DNA from: JBCBGF01 sp038526915
GTDB lineage: Bacteria; Pseudomonadota; Alphaproteobacteria; Rhodobacterales; Rhodobacteraceae
Direction: 5' to 3'
Assembly (NCBI GenBank): GCA_038526915.1
Contig: JBCBGF010000001.1
Span: forward strand, 1,054,001-1,118,000
DNA: 64,000 bases
Part shown: positions 54,738 through 62,593 of the stretch, one piece after another
Numbering within the stretch: the stretch's first letter is position 1
Layout of the letters: each line of letters starts with the position of its first letter
Notes under the pieces: model-generated
The model's database searches: none
The model's input: the letters and a program-made list of their open reading frames with translations, nothing else
What the model was told of the DNA's origin: nothing
Translations under genes and position numbers: made by a program

Positions 54738-55931
54738 ATGAATTCCCCGTTCTCCGCATCCTCCGTTGCGACGTCCAATGACAGCGCGATATCGCGCGAC
54801 GTCTGCCTCGCCAACGCCCAGATCGTGCTGCCCGATCGCGTCGCAAAGGGGTCTGTGACAATGGAACAGGGCGTCATCACCGAGATTGCCGAGGGCGACC
54901 AGGTGCCGATTGGGGCCGAAGACTGCGGCGGTGATTTCGTTCTGCCGGGCCTCGTCGAGCTGCACACGGACAACGTCGAACGCCACATCGAACCGCGTCC
55001 CGAGGTCGACTGGCCCCATTTGCCGGCCCTGATCGCCCATGACGCTGAACTGGCGTCAACCGGGATCACAACCGTCTTCGACGCCATGCGCGTGGGCTCA
55101 ATCCACAGCGGGAAGGGGCGGTATGTCGAATACGCCCGCAGCCTCGCCGATGAGCTCTTGGCCGCCCGCGCCGAGGGCGTCTTCAAGATCAGCCATTTTT
55201 TGCATCTGCGCGCCGAAACCTGTTCCGAGACGCTGCTTGATGAACTCGCCACCTTTGGTCCGGAGGATCGCGTTGGCATCGTGAGTTTGATGGATCACAC
55301 GCCTGGCCAACGCCAGTTCCGCGATTTGACGGCTTTGAAGACCTACGTCACGAAAAAGCGCGGGATGAACGAGGCGGAGTTCGCCGCACATATCGAAAAC
55401 CTCCTGGATCTACAGAAGCGGTTTGGCGCCAAACACGGGGTCGGTGCCGTCCGTGAGGCGCACCGTTTGGGCGCGGTTTTGGCAAGCCACGATGACACAA
55501 CCGCCGCTCAGGTCGCAAAATCCGCAAGCGACGGTGTCGGCTTTGCCGAATTTCCAACAACTGTCGAAGCCGCCCAAGCCTGCCGCGATCATGGCATCGC
55601 TGTCATGATGGGCGCACCAAACCTGATCCGTGGCGGCTCACATTCGGGCAACGTCGCAGCCGAAGATCTGGCGACATCCGACCTGCTCGACATCATCTCA
55701 TCGGACTACGTGCCCTCGGCCCTGCTCCTCTCCGCATTCCGCTTGGCGCGGATCTGGGATGACTTGCCCCGCGCCGTGGCGACGGTCACGCGCAACCCGG
55801 CCCGGGCGGCGCGCCTCGAAGATCGTGGTGAGATCGAGGTCGGGCTGCGCGCCGATGTCTTGCGCGTGCGCACGGTCGGCTCAACTCCGTTGCTTCGCGG
55901 TGTCTGGAGCCAGGGCAACAAGATCGGCTGA
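54738..55931 (+). CDS. phnM: Phosphonate ribosyl-triphosphate diphosphatase PhnM (cluster 1)
   Basis: The 397-residue amidohydrolase has the metal motif GLVELHTDNVERHIEPRPEV (HXD form), the segment VSLMDHTPGQRQF and the catalytic VLASHDDTTAAQV. PhnM removes pyrophosphate from 5-triphosphoribosyl-1-phosphonate, making the PhnJ substrate. The start could be a little later, as the first 20 residues are not conserved. It ends cluster 1; 55932-56130 follows without a gene. Confidence 0.94.
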   Translation: MNSPFSASSVATSNDSAISRDVCLANAQIVLPDRVAKGSVTMEQGVITEIAEGDQVPIGAEDCGGDFVLPGLVELHTDNVERHIEPRPEVDWPHLPALIAHDAELASTGITTVFDAMRVGSIHSGKGRYVEYARSLADELLAARAEGVFKISHFLHLRAETCSETLLDELATFGPEDRVGIVSLMDHTPGQRQFRDLTALKTYVTKKRGMNEAEFAAHIENLLDLQKRFGAKHGVGAVREAHRLGAVLASHDDTTAAQVAKSASDGVGFAEFPTTVEAAQACRDHGIAVMMGAPNLIRGGSHSGNVAAEDLATSDLLDIISSDYVPSALLLSAFRLARIWDDLPRAVATVTRNPARAARLEDRGEIEVGLRADVLRVRTVGSTPLLRGVWSQGNKIG

Positions 55932-56130
55932 TCCCGCAATTGACGTATTTGGGGTCAGACCGACTCAGTTCGGAACGCGTTTGAGTCCGATCGCCAAGTG
56001 GTCGGGATCCTTGTCGGTCGCGGACCGATCTCATTGACGAATGTCACCACCAATCCACGGTCCTTCTCCCCCAAAGCAAGCCATTCGCACCACCACGACA
56101 CACCACTGTCACACGATGCCTCTATCCAGG

Positions 56131-56146
56131 ATTCATCCGAATGAAT
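56131..56146. promoter_or_regulatory. Operator palindrome before phnF2
   Basis: ATTCATCCGAATGAAT is a palindrome with arms ATTCAT and ATGAAT around four bases. Its exact reverse complement stands before phnC2 at 62574-62589. It ends 6 bases before the phnF2 start, so a bound PhnF2 would block its own operon. Symmetry, repetition and placement make it the likely PhnF2 site. Confidence 0.75.
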
Positions 56147-56152
56147 TGCACC

Positions 56153-56869
56153 ATGCCAAAAGAAACCTGGACAGACGTAAGAGACGCCATTGCCGAGGAT
56201 CTCGCCACCGGGGTTCTCCAGCCTGGCGCGCGCCTGCCGACCGAACCCGAGTTGAAGGAACGCTTTGGCGTCGGGCGGCATTCCGTCCGCCGCGCTTTGG
56301 CAGACCTGGCGCGAGAGGGGCGGCTCAGCATCGAACAGGGGCGTGGCACGTTTGTTTTGCCAATGCCAACGATCGAGTATGCTATCGGTCGACGGACGCG
56401 TCTGCGGCACAACATGGCGGCCCAGGGGATTGATGTCGCGGGTGAGCCGATGGGGTCAGAACGGATTGCGGCGAGCGAGGTCGCAGCACAGGCGCTGGGC
56501 GTCAAGACGGGCGCCGACCTCGTCGTCACGCGCCGATTGACCAAAGCCGACAACCTGCCTGTGGCGTTCGGCGCGCTTTACCATGACGCGGCGCGGTTCC
56601 CGGACTTTCCGGACCGGCGTTCTGTCCTGGGATCCGTGTCTGAAGTGTATCGGTCCTATGGGATCGACGACTATGTGCGCGGCAATACCGAAATCCATTC
56701 CCGACCCGCTGTCGCCGAAGAGTCCGCTCTTCTGCGCCAGCACGTCGACATTCCCGTGATGGTCGTCCGCGCGATTGATACCCTGATCGACGGCACGCCC
56801 ATTGCATTCAGCGAGGTGATCTGGTCCGCCGCGCGCGTGAAGTTCACCTTCACCCCAGAGGAGCAATAG
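56153..56869 (+). CDS. phnF: GntR/HutC-family regulator PhnF2 (cluster 2)
   Basis: ATG 56153 is chosen because ATG 56141 lies inside the palindrome. The 238-residue protein has a winged helix (VRDAIAEDLATGVLQPGARL, PTEPELKERFGVGRHSVRRA) and a UTRA domain (VTRRLTKADNLPVAFGALYH). It differs clearly from PhnF1 and leads its own operon rather than being divergent. It probably senses a ligand specific to cluster 2. Confidence 0.88.
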   Translation: MPKETWTDVRDAIAEDLATGVLQPGARLPTEPELKERFGVGRHSVRRALADLAREGRLSIEQGRGTFVLPMPTIEYAIGRRTRLRHNMAAQGIDVAGEPMGSERIAASEVAAQALGVKTGADLVVTRRLTKADNLPVAFGALYHDAARFPDFPDRRSVLGSVSEVYRSYGIDDYVRGNTEIHSRPAVAEESALLRQHVDIPVMVVRAIDTLIDGTPIAFSEVIWSAARVKFTFTPEEQ

Positions 56870-56873
56870 GACG

Positions 56874-57317
56874 ATGCTTGACGGTGCGATGGAGTTGCCG
56901 GGTTGGGATCATGCGGCGCTTCTGTCCGTCCTCGCGCGGTCCGACGCTGACCGTTTGAAGGCCTTTGCCGAAACGCTGATCCCGGATCTCGGCGAGATCG
57001 ACGTGATCGAAAACCGCACCGGGTTGGTGATGCTGCCGATGCGGGATACCGCGCAGGGCACCCATTTTCACTTGGGCGAGATTTTGATGAGCGAGGCGCA
57101 TATCTCGGCCGGTGGGCAGATTGGCTATGGGATGCGCCGCGGGCGCGATCTGGAAGCGGCGATGGCGATGGCGGTGGTTGACGCAACCATCGCCTCTGGC
57201 CTGTCGCACGGGGCCTGCGCGGCGTTTCTTGCGCAGGAAGCCGATACGCTAGCGCGACGCGATGATGAGCGTTTGCGCGCTGTCGAAGCGACCCGCGTGG
57301 ATATGGAGACGTTCTGA
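56874..57317 (+). CDS. phnG: PhnG-like subunit (cluster 2)
   Basis: The 147-residue protein shares the PhnG plan with cluster 1 (HAALLSVLARSDADRLKAFA, QGTHFHLGEILMSEAHISA, GQIGYGMRRGRDLEAAMAMA) but is strongly diverged. The FXLGE motif is kept. It starts 4 bases after phnF2. It is expected in a PhnGHIJ-like core; partners with cluster 1 or cluster 2 are both possible. Confidence 0.86.
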   Translation: MLDGAMELPGWDHAALLSVLARSDADRLKAFAETLIPDLGEIDVIENRTGLVMLPMRDTAQGTHFHLGEILMSEAHISAGGQIGYGMRRGRDLEAAMAMAVVDATIASGLSHGACAAFLAQEADTLARRDDERLRAVEATRVDMETF

Positions 57318-57320
57318 AGA

Positions 57321-57848
57321 ATGACCCAGCCACACCCCTCCGCCAGTGAGGCGCGCAGTAACGCGGCATTTGACGCGCTGTTGTGGGCGCTCTCCCGACC
57401 AGGTCAACTGCGCCCGCTTGGCGGTCCTGAGGCCATTGTCGAGGCGCTTGTTGACCGTGAATGCACTGTCTTCGCCGAAGATCAAACCATCGCGCTTGCC
57501 GCCGCGCGCGCTGGTGCGGCATTGGTGGGCGCCGAACAGGCCGACTATGTGTTTGCCGGGGTGCTTCAGTCGGCGGCCCTTCTGGGCGCGATAAAGAAAG
57601 GGTCCGATCTGCATCCAGAAGAGGGGGCCACGCTGATCGTGTCGGCACGGTTCGGCGCGGGCGAGCGGCTGCGCCTGACCGGCCCCGGCGTGGATGGTGC
57701 GCTGCATGCGCAAGTCGGGGGATTGCCAGCGGGCTTTTGGGCGCTGAGGGCCGGGGTGACGCGCTATCCCATGGGCTTTGATCTTTTCCTTGTCGACGAC
57801 GCCGAGGTCATGGGCCTGCCACGGTCGACGCAAGTGGAGGTTCTCTGA
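57321..57848 (+). CDS. phnH: PhnH-like subunit (cluster 2)
   Basis: The 175-residue protein has the PhnH start SASEARSNAAFDALLWALSR, PGQLRPLGG and the end YPMGFDLFLVDDAEVMGLPR followed by ST, matching cluster 1 in form and length. The interior (SGVLQ-type helices) is diverged. It starts 3 bases after phnG2 and ends on the first base of phnI2. Confidence 0.86.
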   Translation: MTQPHPSASEARSNAAFDALLWALSRPGQLRPLGGPEAIVEALVDRECTVFAEDQTIALAAARAGAALVGAEQADYVFAGVLQSAALLGAIKKGSDLHPEEGATLIVSARFGAGERLRLTGPGVDGALHAQVGGLPAGFWALRAGVTRYPMGFDLFLVDDAEVMGLPRSTQVEVL

Positions 57849-58912
57849 TGGCCTATGTGGCGACCCGCGGTGGCGAACGCGCGATTGAGCAATCCGAGCG
57901 TTTGTTCCGGGCCGAGATGGGGGAGATCACGCCAGATCGCGTGGCCGAGATACGCAGCGCGATGCCCTATCTGGTGGATCGCGTGATGGGCGAAGCCTCG
58001 CTCTATGATGAGGATCTTGCCGCACTGGCACTCGCCCAAACCGGCGGTGAGCTTTATGAGGCCATTCTCTTGCTGCGGGCCTGGCGGACAACGCAACCGC
58101 GGTTGCAGGTTGCTCAACCGGTCCAGCAGGACGAGTTGTTCACCCATCGGCGTATCTCAGCAGCCTTCAAGGATATCCCTGGCGGTCAGATCCTGGGCCC
58201 AACGCTGGACTATGCCCACAGGATCCTGGAAACCGGCGTCCTGGCCGGTAAGCCATTCACCCCGAAACCGGTTGAGCCTGCAGCCAAACCTGCGCCCGCA
58301 CGGCAACCATCCGTTGCCGCGTGGCAGGCCGAAAACGAACTACTGACACTGCCCGGCGATGATCATGCCCACGGCAACGACATCCCCGATATCACGCGTG
58401 AGCCGGTGATGTTCCCCGCCAAACGCGCCCACACCCTTCAAAGCCTGGCGCGGGCGGAAACCGGCGGCGTTTTGGCCTTGGGATATGCCGCACAGCGCGG
58501 TTATGGCCAGGCACATCCAACGGTCAACGAACTGCGCCTTGCCGAGGCCGAGGTGACGGTCACCCATCCGCGCGGCACTGCCTTCAGCGCGGGCCGCGTC
58601 AAGGTTAGCCACGCCGAGGTCGTGTCAAAGAAGGGCACCGCGTTGGAGCTTGGGTTTGCCGCAACGCTCGGCTGGAACGAGGTGAAAGTGATCGCTGCTG
58701 CGACCCTCGATCTGAATGCGCCCGGCGCGGAAAAAGGATCGGCGACCGAGGAAGAATTCTTCGTCTATCACACCGAAGGCGTCGAAAGCTCAGGCTTCTG
58801 CATCCACTTCAAACTCCCGCACTACGTCACCTTCCAATCAAGCCTCGATGCCATGCGCGATGCCAAAGCCAAGAAGGCAGAGGCCGCGAAAGCTCCGGAG
58901 CCTGCGGAATGA
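57848..58912 (+). CDS. phnI: PhnI-like core subunit with intact zinc site (cluster 2)
   Basis: The 354-residue protein has MAYVATRGGERAIEQSERLF, RISAAFKDIPGGQILGPTLD and the zinc histidines His320 and His325 in CIHFKLPHYVTFQ. So the site that binds zinc near the substrate in E. coli PhnI is retained. A proline/alanine-rich linker at 139-157 is extra. The enzyme could still perform a nucleotide-coupling step. It overlaps phnJ2 by 4 bases. Confidence 0.88.
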   Translation: MAYVATRGGERAIEQSERLFRAEMGEITPDRVAEIRSAMPYLVDRVMGEASLYDEDLAALALAQTGGELYEAILLLRAWRTTQPRLQVAQPVQQDELFTHRRISAAFKDIPGGQILGPTLDYAHRILETGVLAGKPFTPKPVEPAAKPAPARQPSVAAWQAENELLTLPGDDHAHGNDIPDITREPVMFPAKRAHTLQSLARAETGGVLALGYAAQRGYGQAHPTVNELRLAEAEVTVTHPRGTAFSAGRVKVSHAEVVSKKGTALELGFAATLGWNEVKVIAAATLDLNAPGAEKGSATEEEFFVYHTEGVESSGFCIHFKLPHYVTFQSSLDAMRDAKAKKAEAAKAPEPAE

Positions 58913-59832
58913 CCCTGGCCGATCTCACCCGCGATTGGGAGCCGATGAGCTATGGTTTCCTTGACGCCTCCGCCAAGCGTGAAATCCGGCGCAAGATGCT
59001 CAAGGCCGTGGCTGTGCCGGGCTGTCAGATGCCATATGCCAGCCGCGAAGTGCCCATGGCGCGTGGCTGGGGAACAGGTGGGCTACAGGTGTCTTGCACG
59101 CTGTTGAACCCCTCCACGCGCGTCAAAGTGATCGACCAGGGCGCAGATGACAGTGTGAATGCCGCGTCGATCCGGCGCTTTCTGGCGCGCGTTTCCGGTG
59201 CGCCGACAACCGCGGACACGCTTCAGGCCGACCTCATCCAGTCGCGTCACAGGATACCCGAAGAAATCCTGCGCGAAGACCAGGTGCTTGTGCTTCAGGT
59301 GCCGAACCCTGAACCCCTGCGCCCCGTTCAACCCAACATGTCCATTGCGCGCCAAATGCATGCGGATGCCGATTACGGGCGGATGTGGTTGCAACTCTAC
59401 GAACAGATCGTCCGATCGGGCCGCGTGATGCAGGGGGCAAGCTATCCGTCGCTGGTCAACGGCCGCTTCATCATGACGCCGTCTCCCATCCCGCGCTGGG
59501 ACGTGCCCAAGCTGAACATGGCCAAGCACCTTACGATCCTGTCGGCGGGCCGCGAAAAGCGGCTCTACGCCGTCCCACCCTATACCCGCGTTGAGCCTCT
59601 GGTGTTCGACGATGTGCCCTACCAGGTCGAGGATCATCGCAACCTGACATGCACCCGTTCGGGGGCAACGGGCTTCTTCATGAACGAGATCCCGCAGGAT
59701 GACGGCACCTCCACCTTTGAGATTTCAGATAGTGAGTTCGGCGTGAAAGCCATCCGAAAGCGCGACGGTGAAGACGTGGCCTTTGGCGAGACGTGGTATC
59801 GCGATGGCGCGCTGGCGGGAGAGAGATCATGA
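58909..59832 (+). CDS. PhnJ-like protein lacking the radical-SAM cysteines (cluster 2)
   Basis: The 307-residue protein aligns with PhnJ over its length: PGCQMPYASREVPMARGWGT, KVIDQGADDSVNAASIRRF, IQSRHRIPEEILREDQVLV, FIMTPSPIPRWDVPKL and ILSAGREKRLYAVPPYTRVE. At the iron-sulfur motif only Cys248 remains (LTCTRSGATG against CGLCGASD). The downstream pair is replaced (STFEISDSEFG against LFCCSDTDYC). Other cysteines (39, 63) are elsewhere. It cannot hold the CX2CX21CX5C cluster or form the thiyl radical, so it is not a conventional C-P lyase. Frame and length are intact and the operon is tight, so it is not a pseudogene. Confidence 0.9.
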   Translation: MTLADLTRDWEPMSYGFLDASAKREIRRKMLKAVAVPGCQMPYASREVPMARGWGTGGLQVSCTLLNPSTRVKVIDQGADDSVNAASIRRFLARVSGAPTTADTLQADLIQSRHRIPEEILREDQVLVLQVPNPEPLRPVQPNMSIARQMHADADYGRMWLQLYEQIVRSGRVMQGASYPSLVNGRFIMTPSPIPRWDVPKLNMAKHLTILSAGREKRLYAVPPYTRVEPLVFDDVPYQVEDHRNLTCTRSGATGFFMNEIPQDDGTSTFEISDSEFGVKAIRKRDGEDVAFGETWYRDGALAGERS

Positions 59833-60626
59833 CCCTGACGCTCGATGCCCCGCAGATCGTCAAGACGCGGCCCCTGCTCTTGGCGAAGAACGTCACCAAA
59901 TCCTACGGGGCGGTCCAGGCGTTGATCGATGTCTCGGCCACTGTCTACCCCAGCGAGGTGATGGGCATTGTCGGCGAAAGCGGGTCAGGAAAATCCACAT
60001 TCCTGCGCTGCCTCAACCTAGAAGAAACGCCCGATCACGGCACCTACACGCTCGATTTGCCCGATGTTGAGGGCAATCTGTTCGAACTGGATCGCTATGC
60101 CCGGCGGATGCTGTGCGCCACGCGGATCGGCATCGTCTATCAAAACCCGCATCTGGGGCTTTTGATGAAGCATTCCTCGTCGGGCAATGTGGCCGAGCGG
60201 CTGCTGGTCGCCGGGGAACGCCGCTTTGCCGTGCTGCGCAGCAAGGCGCAAGACGCGCTCGACGCGTCAGAGTTTCCGCTGGACCGCATGGATGCGCCAC
60301 CCATTGAGCTCTCGGGCGGCATGCAGCAACGGGTGCAACTGGCCAAGGCGATTGCGTTGGAACCTGCCTTGCTACTGCTGGATGAACCCACGACAGGGCT
60401 GGATGTGAGCGTGCAGGCGCTGGTTCTTGACACGTTGAAACGGCTGCAGCAAGAGCGTCGGATCACGATGATCATCGTCAGCCACGATCTGGGTGTCATC
60501 CGCACGCTATCTGACCGTGTCATGGTGATGCGGCAGGGCAGGGTGGTCGAACAGGGCCTGGCAGACCAGATCTTTCAGGACCCCCAGCACGCCTATACGC
60601 AACAACTGGTGCACGCTAAGCTATGA
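59829..60626 (+). CDS. phnK: PhnK-like ABC protein (cluster 2)
   Basis: ATG 59829 overlaps the phnJ2 stop. The 265-residue protein has Walker A GIVGESGSGKSTFLRCLNLE, signature LSGGMQQRVQLAKAIALEPA, Walker B LLLLDEPTTGLDVS and H-loop IIVSHDLGVIRTL. All ATPase motifs are intact. It should dock on the cluster 2 core as PhnK does on PhnJ, which implies that the PhnJ2 docking surface is still used. Confidence 0.9.
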   Translation: MTLTLDAPQIVKTRPLLLAKNVTKSYGAVQALIDVSATVYPSEVMGIVGESGSGKSTFLRCLNLEETPDHGTYTLDLPDVEGNLFELDRYARRMLCATRIGIVYQNPHLGLLMKHSSSGNVAERLLVAGERRFAVLRSKAQDALDASEFPLDRMDAPPIELSGGMQQRVQLAKAIALEPALLLLDEPTTGLDVSVQALVLDTLKRLQQERRITMIIVSHDLGVIRTLSDRVMVMRQGRVVEQGLADQIFQDPQHAYTQQLVHAKL

Positions 60627-61342
60627 CTGCTGTTCTCGACGTCCGCGCCCTGTCCAAGGGCTTTACGATGCACCACCTCGACAGGCATCTGGGCGCGTTT
60701 GAAAACGTGAGCTTTGCCGTGCGCGCCGGTGAGTTCCTGTTGCTCAAGGGTCAAAACGGGGCCGGCAAGTCGACGCTTCTGCGGACCATCTACCGCAGCT
60801 ATCGCGCCGGTTCTGGTCAGATCCTTTTCGCCTCGGACCACGGGATCGTTGACCTTGCGCGGGCCGCAGATGTCGACGTCGCCATTCTGCGCCAGAACGA
60901 AATCGGTTTCGTCACCCAGTTCCTGCGCCCGCGCCCGCGGGTAACGGCCGAGGCATTGGTGGCCGAACCCTTGCGCCGCGTGGGGCAGGATGCCGAAGCC
61001 GCACTGGCCGAAGCCCGACATTGGCTCGAAACCTTCGGCGTGAACCCTGAGCTTTGGGCCGCTTATCCCACCACGTTCTCCGGCGGTGAACAGCAAAAGG
61101 TGAACCTTGCCCGCGCGCTGATCCTGCCGAAGAAACTCCTGCTTCTGGACGAACCGACCGCCTCGCTCGATATATCCGCGCGCGCCGCCTTGGTGCGCCG
61201 GTTGGGTGAGTTGAAGGCAGCGGGCACCGCGATGATCGGCGTATTCCACCACGCGGCAGATGTTGCGGGCCTGATCGACACGGAACTTGACCTCTCTCCC
61301 GCAGAGGCACTGCCAGAGGATCGCGAAGATGTGGCTGTCTGA
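60623..61342 (+). CDS. phnL: PhnL-like ABC protein (cluster 2)
   Basis: The 239-residue protein has Walker [21 protein letters not shown], signature FSGGEQQKVNLARALILPKK and Walker B LLLLDEPTASLDIS. It overlaps phnK2 by 4 bases and phnM2 by 14. The retained pair K2/L2 points to a working, ATP-driven complex. Confidence 0.9.
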   Translation: MTAVLDVRALSKGFTMHHLDRHLGAFENVSFAVRAGEFLLLKGQNGAGKSTLLRTIYRSYRAGSGQILFASDHGIVDLARAADVDVAILRQNEIGFVTQFLRPRPRVTAEALVAEPLRRVGQDAEAALAEARHWLETFGVNPELWAAYPTTFSGGEQQKVNLARALILPKKLLLLDEPTASLDISARAALVRRLGELKAAGTAMIGVFHHAADVAGLIDTELDLSPAEALPEDREDVAV

Positions 61343-62504
61343 CTTCACGTTGGTTCTACCGGATCGCGTTCTGCCGCACGGATCGGTGCTGGTCGAAGAC
61401 GGGCACATCACGGATATCCGCGAACACGCGGTTGCTGGTGGCATTCGCGGTGACGGTGCGTTTTTGTTTCCCGGCTTCATCGACATGCACGGCGACATGA
61501 TCGAGCAAGAGCTTGAACCCCGCGTTCGGGTGGATTTTCCGATGCCGGTGGCGCTCGCATCGCTCGATGCGCGACTTGCGGCAGCGGGTGTGACGACGGC
61601 CTATGCGGCTGTCTCGTTTTCCAGGGGCGCGCGGGATGGCGAACGCCGGTCTTTCGAACACACCAGCGCGGTCATTCGCGGCTTGGCGGACGCTCGGGGG
61701 ACCTGTCGCGTCGATCACCGGATCCACGCGCGGTTCGATATCACCTTCGACAATGCCGTCGGTGTCGTCTCTGACCTGATCGACGACGGATGCGTGGATC
61801 TGGTTTCCCTGATGGATCACACGCCTGGACAGGGCCAGTATCGCAATCTCGAAATCCATATCCAGAACAAGGCGGCCTATCACGGGGTGTCCGAGACCGA
61901 AGCCCGCCAGATGATCACAACCGCTATGTCTGAACGCGCGCGACCCCAGGAAGTTTTGCTGGCCAACATGGCCGAGGTGGCGCGCCATTGTCGCGACCAC
62001 GGTGTTGCCCTGGCCAGCCACGATGACGACACAGTCGACAAGGCGAACCTGATGGCCGATCTCGGCGCCGTAATCTCGGAGTTTCCGGTGACGATGGATG
62101 CGGCGCGCGCAAGTGTCGATCGTGGGATGATGAACGCCATGGGGGCGCCGAACGCCATGCGCGGCCAGAGCTATTCCGGCAATCTGTCCGCGCGCGAGGC
62201 CCATGCCGCGGGACTGTTGCACATTCTGGCCGCCGACTATCACCCGGGCGCCATTCTGGCGGCGGTTCGGATCCTCGCCGAGGCAGACCCGAATGGTCTT
62301 GCCGGGGCCACGCGCCTGGCCTCGGCCAACCCCGCAAACGCGCTGGGGCTGACGGATCGCGGCGAGATTGCGGTGGGCAAACGCGCTGACGTTTTTGCCG
62401 TCGACGCCTCCGACCGGGTCGGTCTGACACTGCGCGCAGGCGAAGTCATTCACTCAAATGGGACTCTGGGCGCCGCATCGCCGGCCCTGAGGACAGTTGC
62501 GTAG
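61329..62504 (+). CDS. phnM: PhnM-like amidohydrolase (cluster 2)
   Basis: ATG 61329 (MWLSDFTLVLPDRVLPHGSV) gives 391 residues. Metal motifs are FIDMHGDMIEQELEPRVRVD (HXD kept, but HGDM for HTDN), LVSLMDHTPGQGQYRNL and VALASHDDDTVDKANL. It is the HGD-type PhnM subfamily, distant from cluster 1. It would hydrolyse the triphosphate of a ribosyl conjugate. Last gene of the phnF2-M2 operon; 89 bases separate it from phnC2. Confidence 0.88.
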   Translation: MWLSDFTLVLPDRVLPHGSVLVEDGHITDIREHAVAGGIRGDGAFLFPGFIDMHGDMIEQELEPRVRVDFPMPVALASLDARLAAAGVTTAYAAVSFSRGARDGERRSFEHTSAVIRGLADARGTCRVDHRIHARFDITFDNAVGVVSDLIDDGCVDLVSLMDHTPGQGQYRNLEIHIQNKAAYHGVSETEARQMITTAMSERARPQEVLLANMAEVARHCRDHGVALASHDDDTVDKANLMADLGAVISEFPVTMDAARASVDRGMMNAMGAPNAMRGQSYSGNLSAREAHAAGLLHILAADYHPGAILAAVRILAEADPNGLAGATRLASANPANALGLTDRGEIAVGKRADVFAVDASDRVGLTLRAGEVIHSNGTLGAASPALRTVA

Positions 62505-62507
62505 AAA

Positions 62508-62529
62508 ACGTCAACGAAGCGTCACAAAG
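62508..62529 (+). promoter_or_regulatory. Candidate Pho box before phnC2
   Basis: GTCA at 62510-62513 and at 62521-62524 are exactly 11 bases apart, within ACGTCAACGAA followed by GCGTCACAAAG, as in PhoB direct repeats. It lies about 65 bases before phnC2. Phosphate control of cluster 2 uptake is therefore plausible. Confidence 0.45.
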
Positions 62530-62573
62530 CGGTTCGTTTACTGTTACGCACGGTGGGTATCCCTAAGCGAGAA

Positions 62574-62589
62574 ATTCATTCGGATGAAT
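62574..62589. promoter_or_regulatory. Operator palindrome before phnC2
   Basis: ATTCATTCGGATGAAT is the exact reverse complement of the site before phnF2. It ends 4 bases before the phnC2 ATG and replaces the ribosome-site region, so a bound regulator would stop both transcription and, indirectly, translation. It ties phnC2-D2 to PhnF2 control. Confidence 0.78.
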
Positions 62590-62593
62590 CGCT

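Noticed and set aside
55955..55995. GACTCA/TGAGTC inverted repeat after phnM
   Set aside because: Six-base arms with a 14-base loop and no T run; could occur by chance.
58909..59832. Idea that PhnJ2 is a simple pseudogene
   Set aside because: The frame is full length, key non-cysteine motifs are conserved, start and stop overlap with neighbours, and partner genes are intact; selective loss of only the Fe-S ligands is not random decay.
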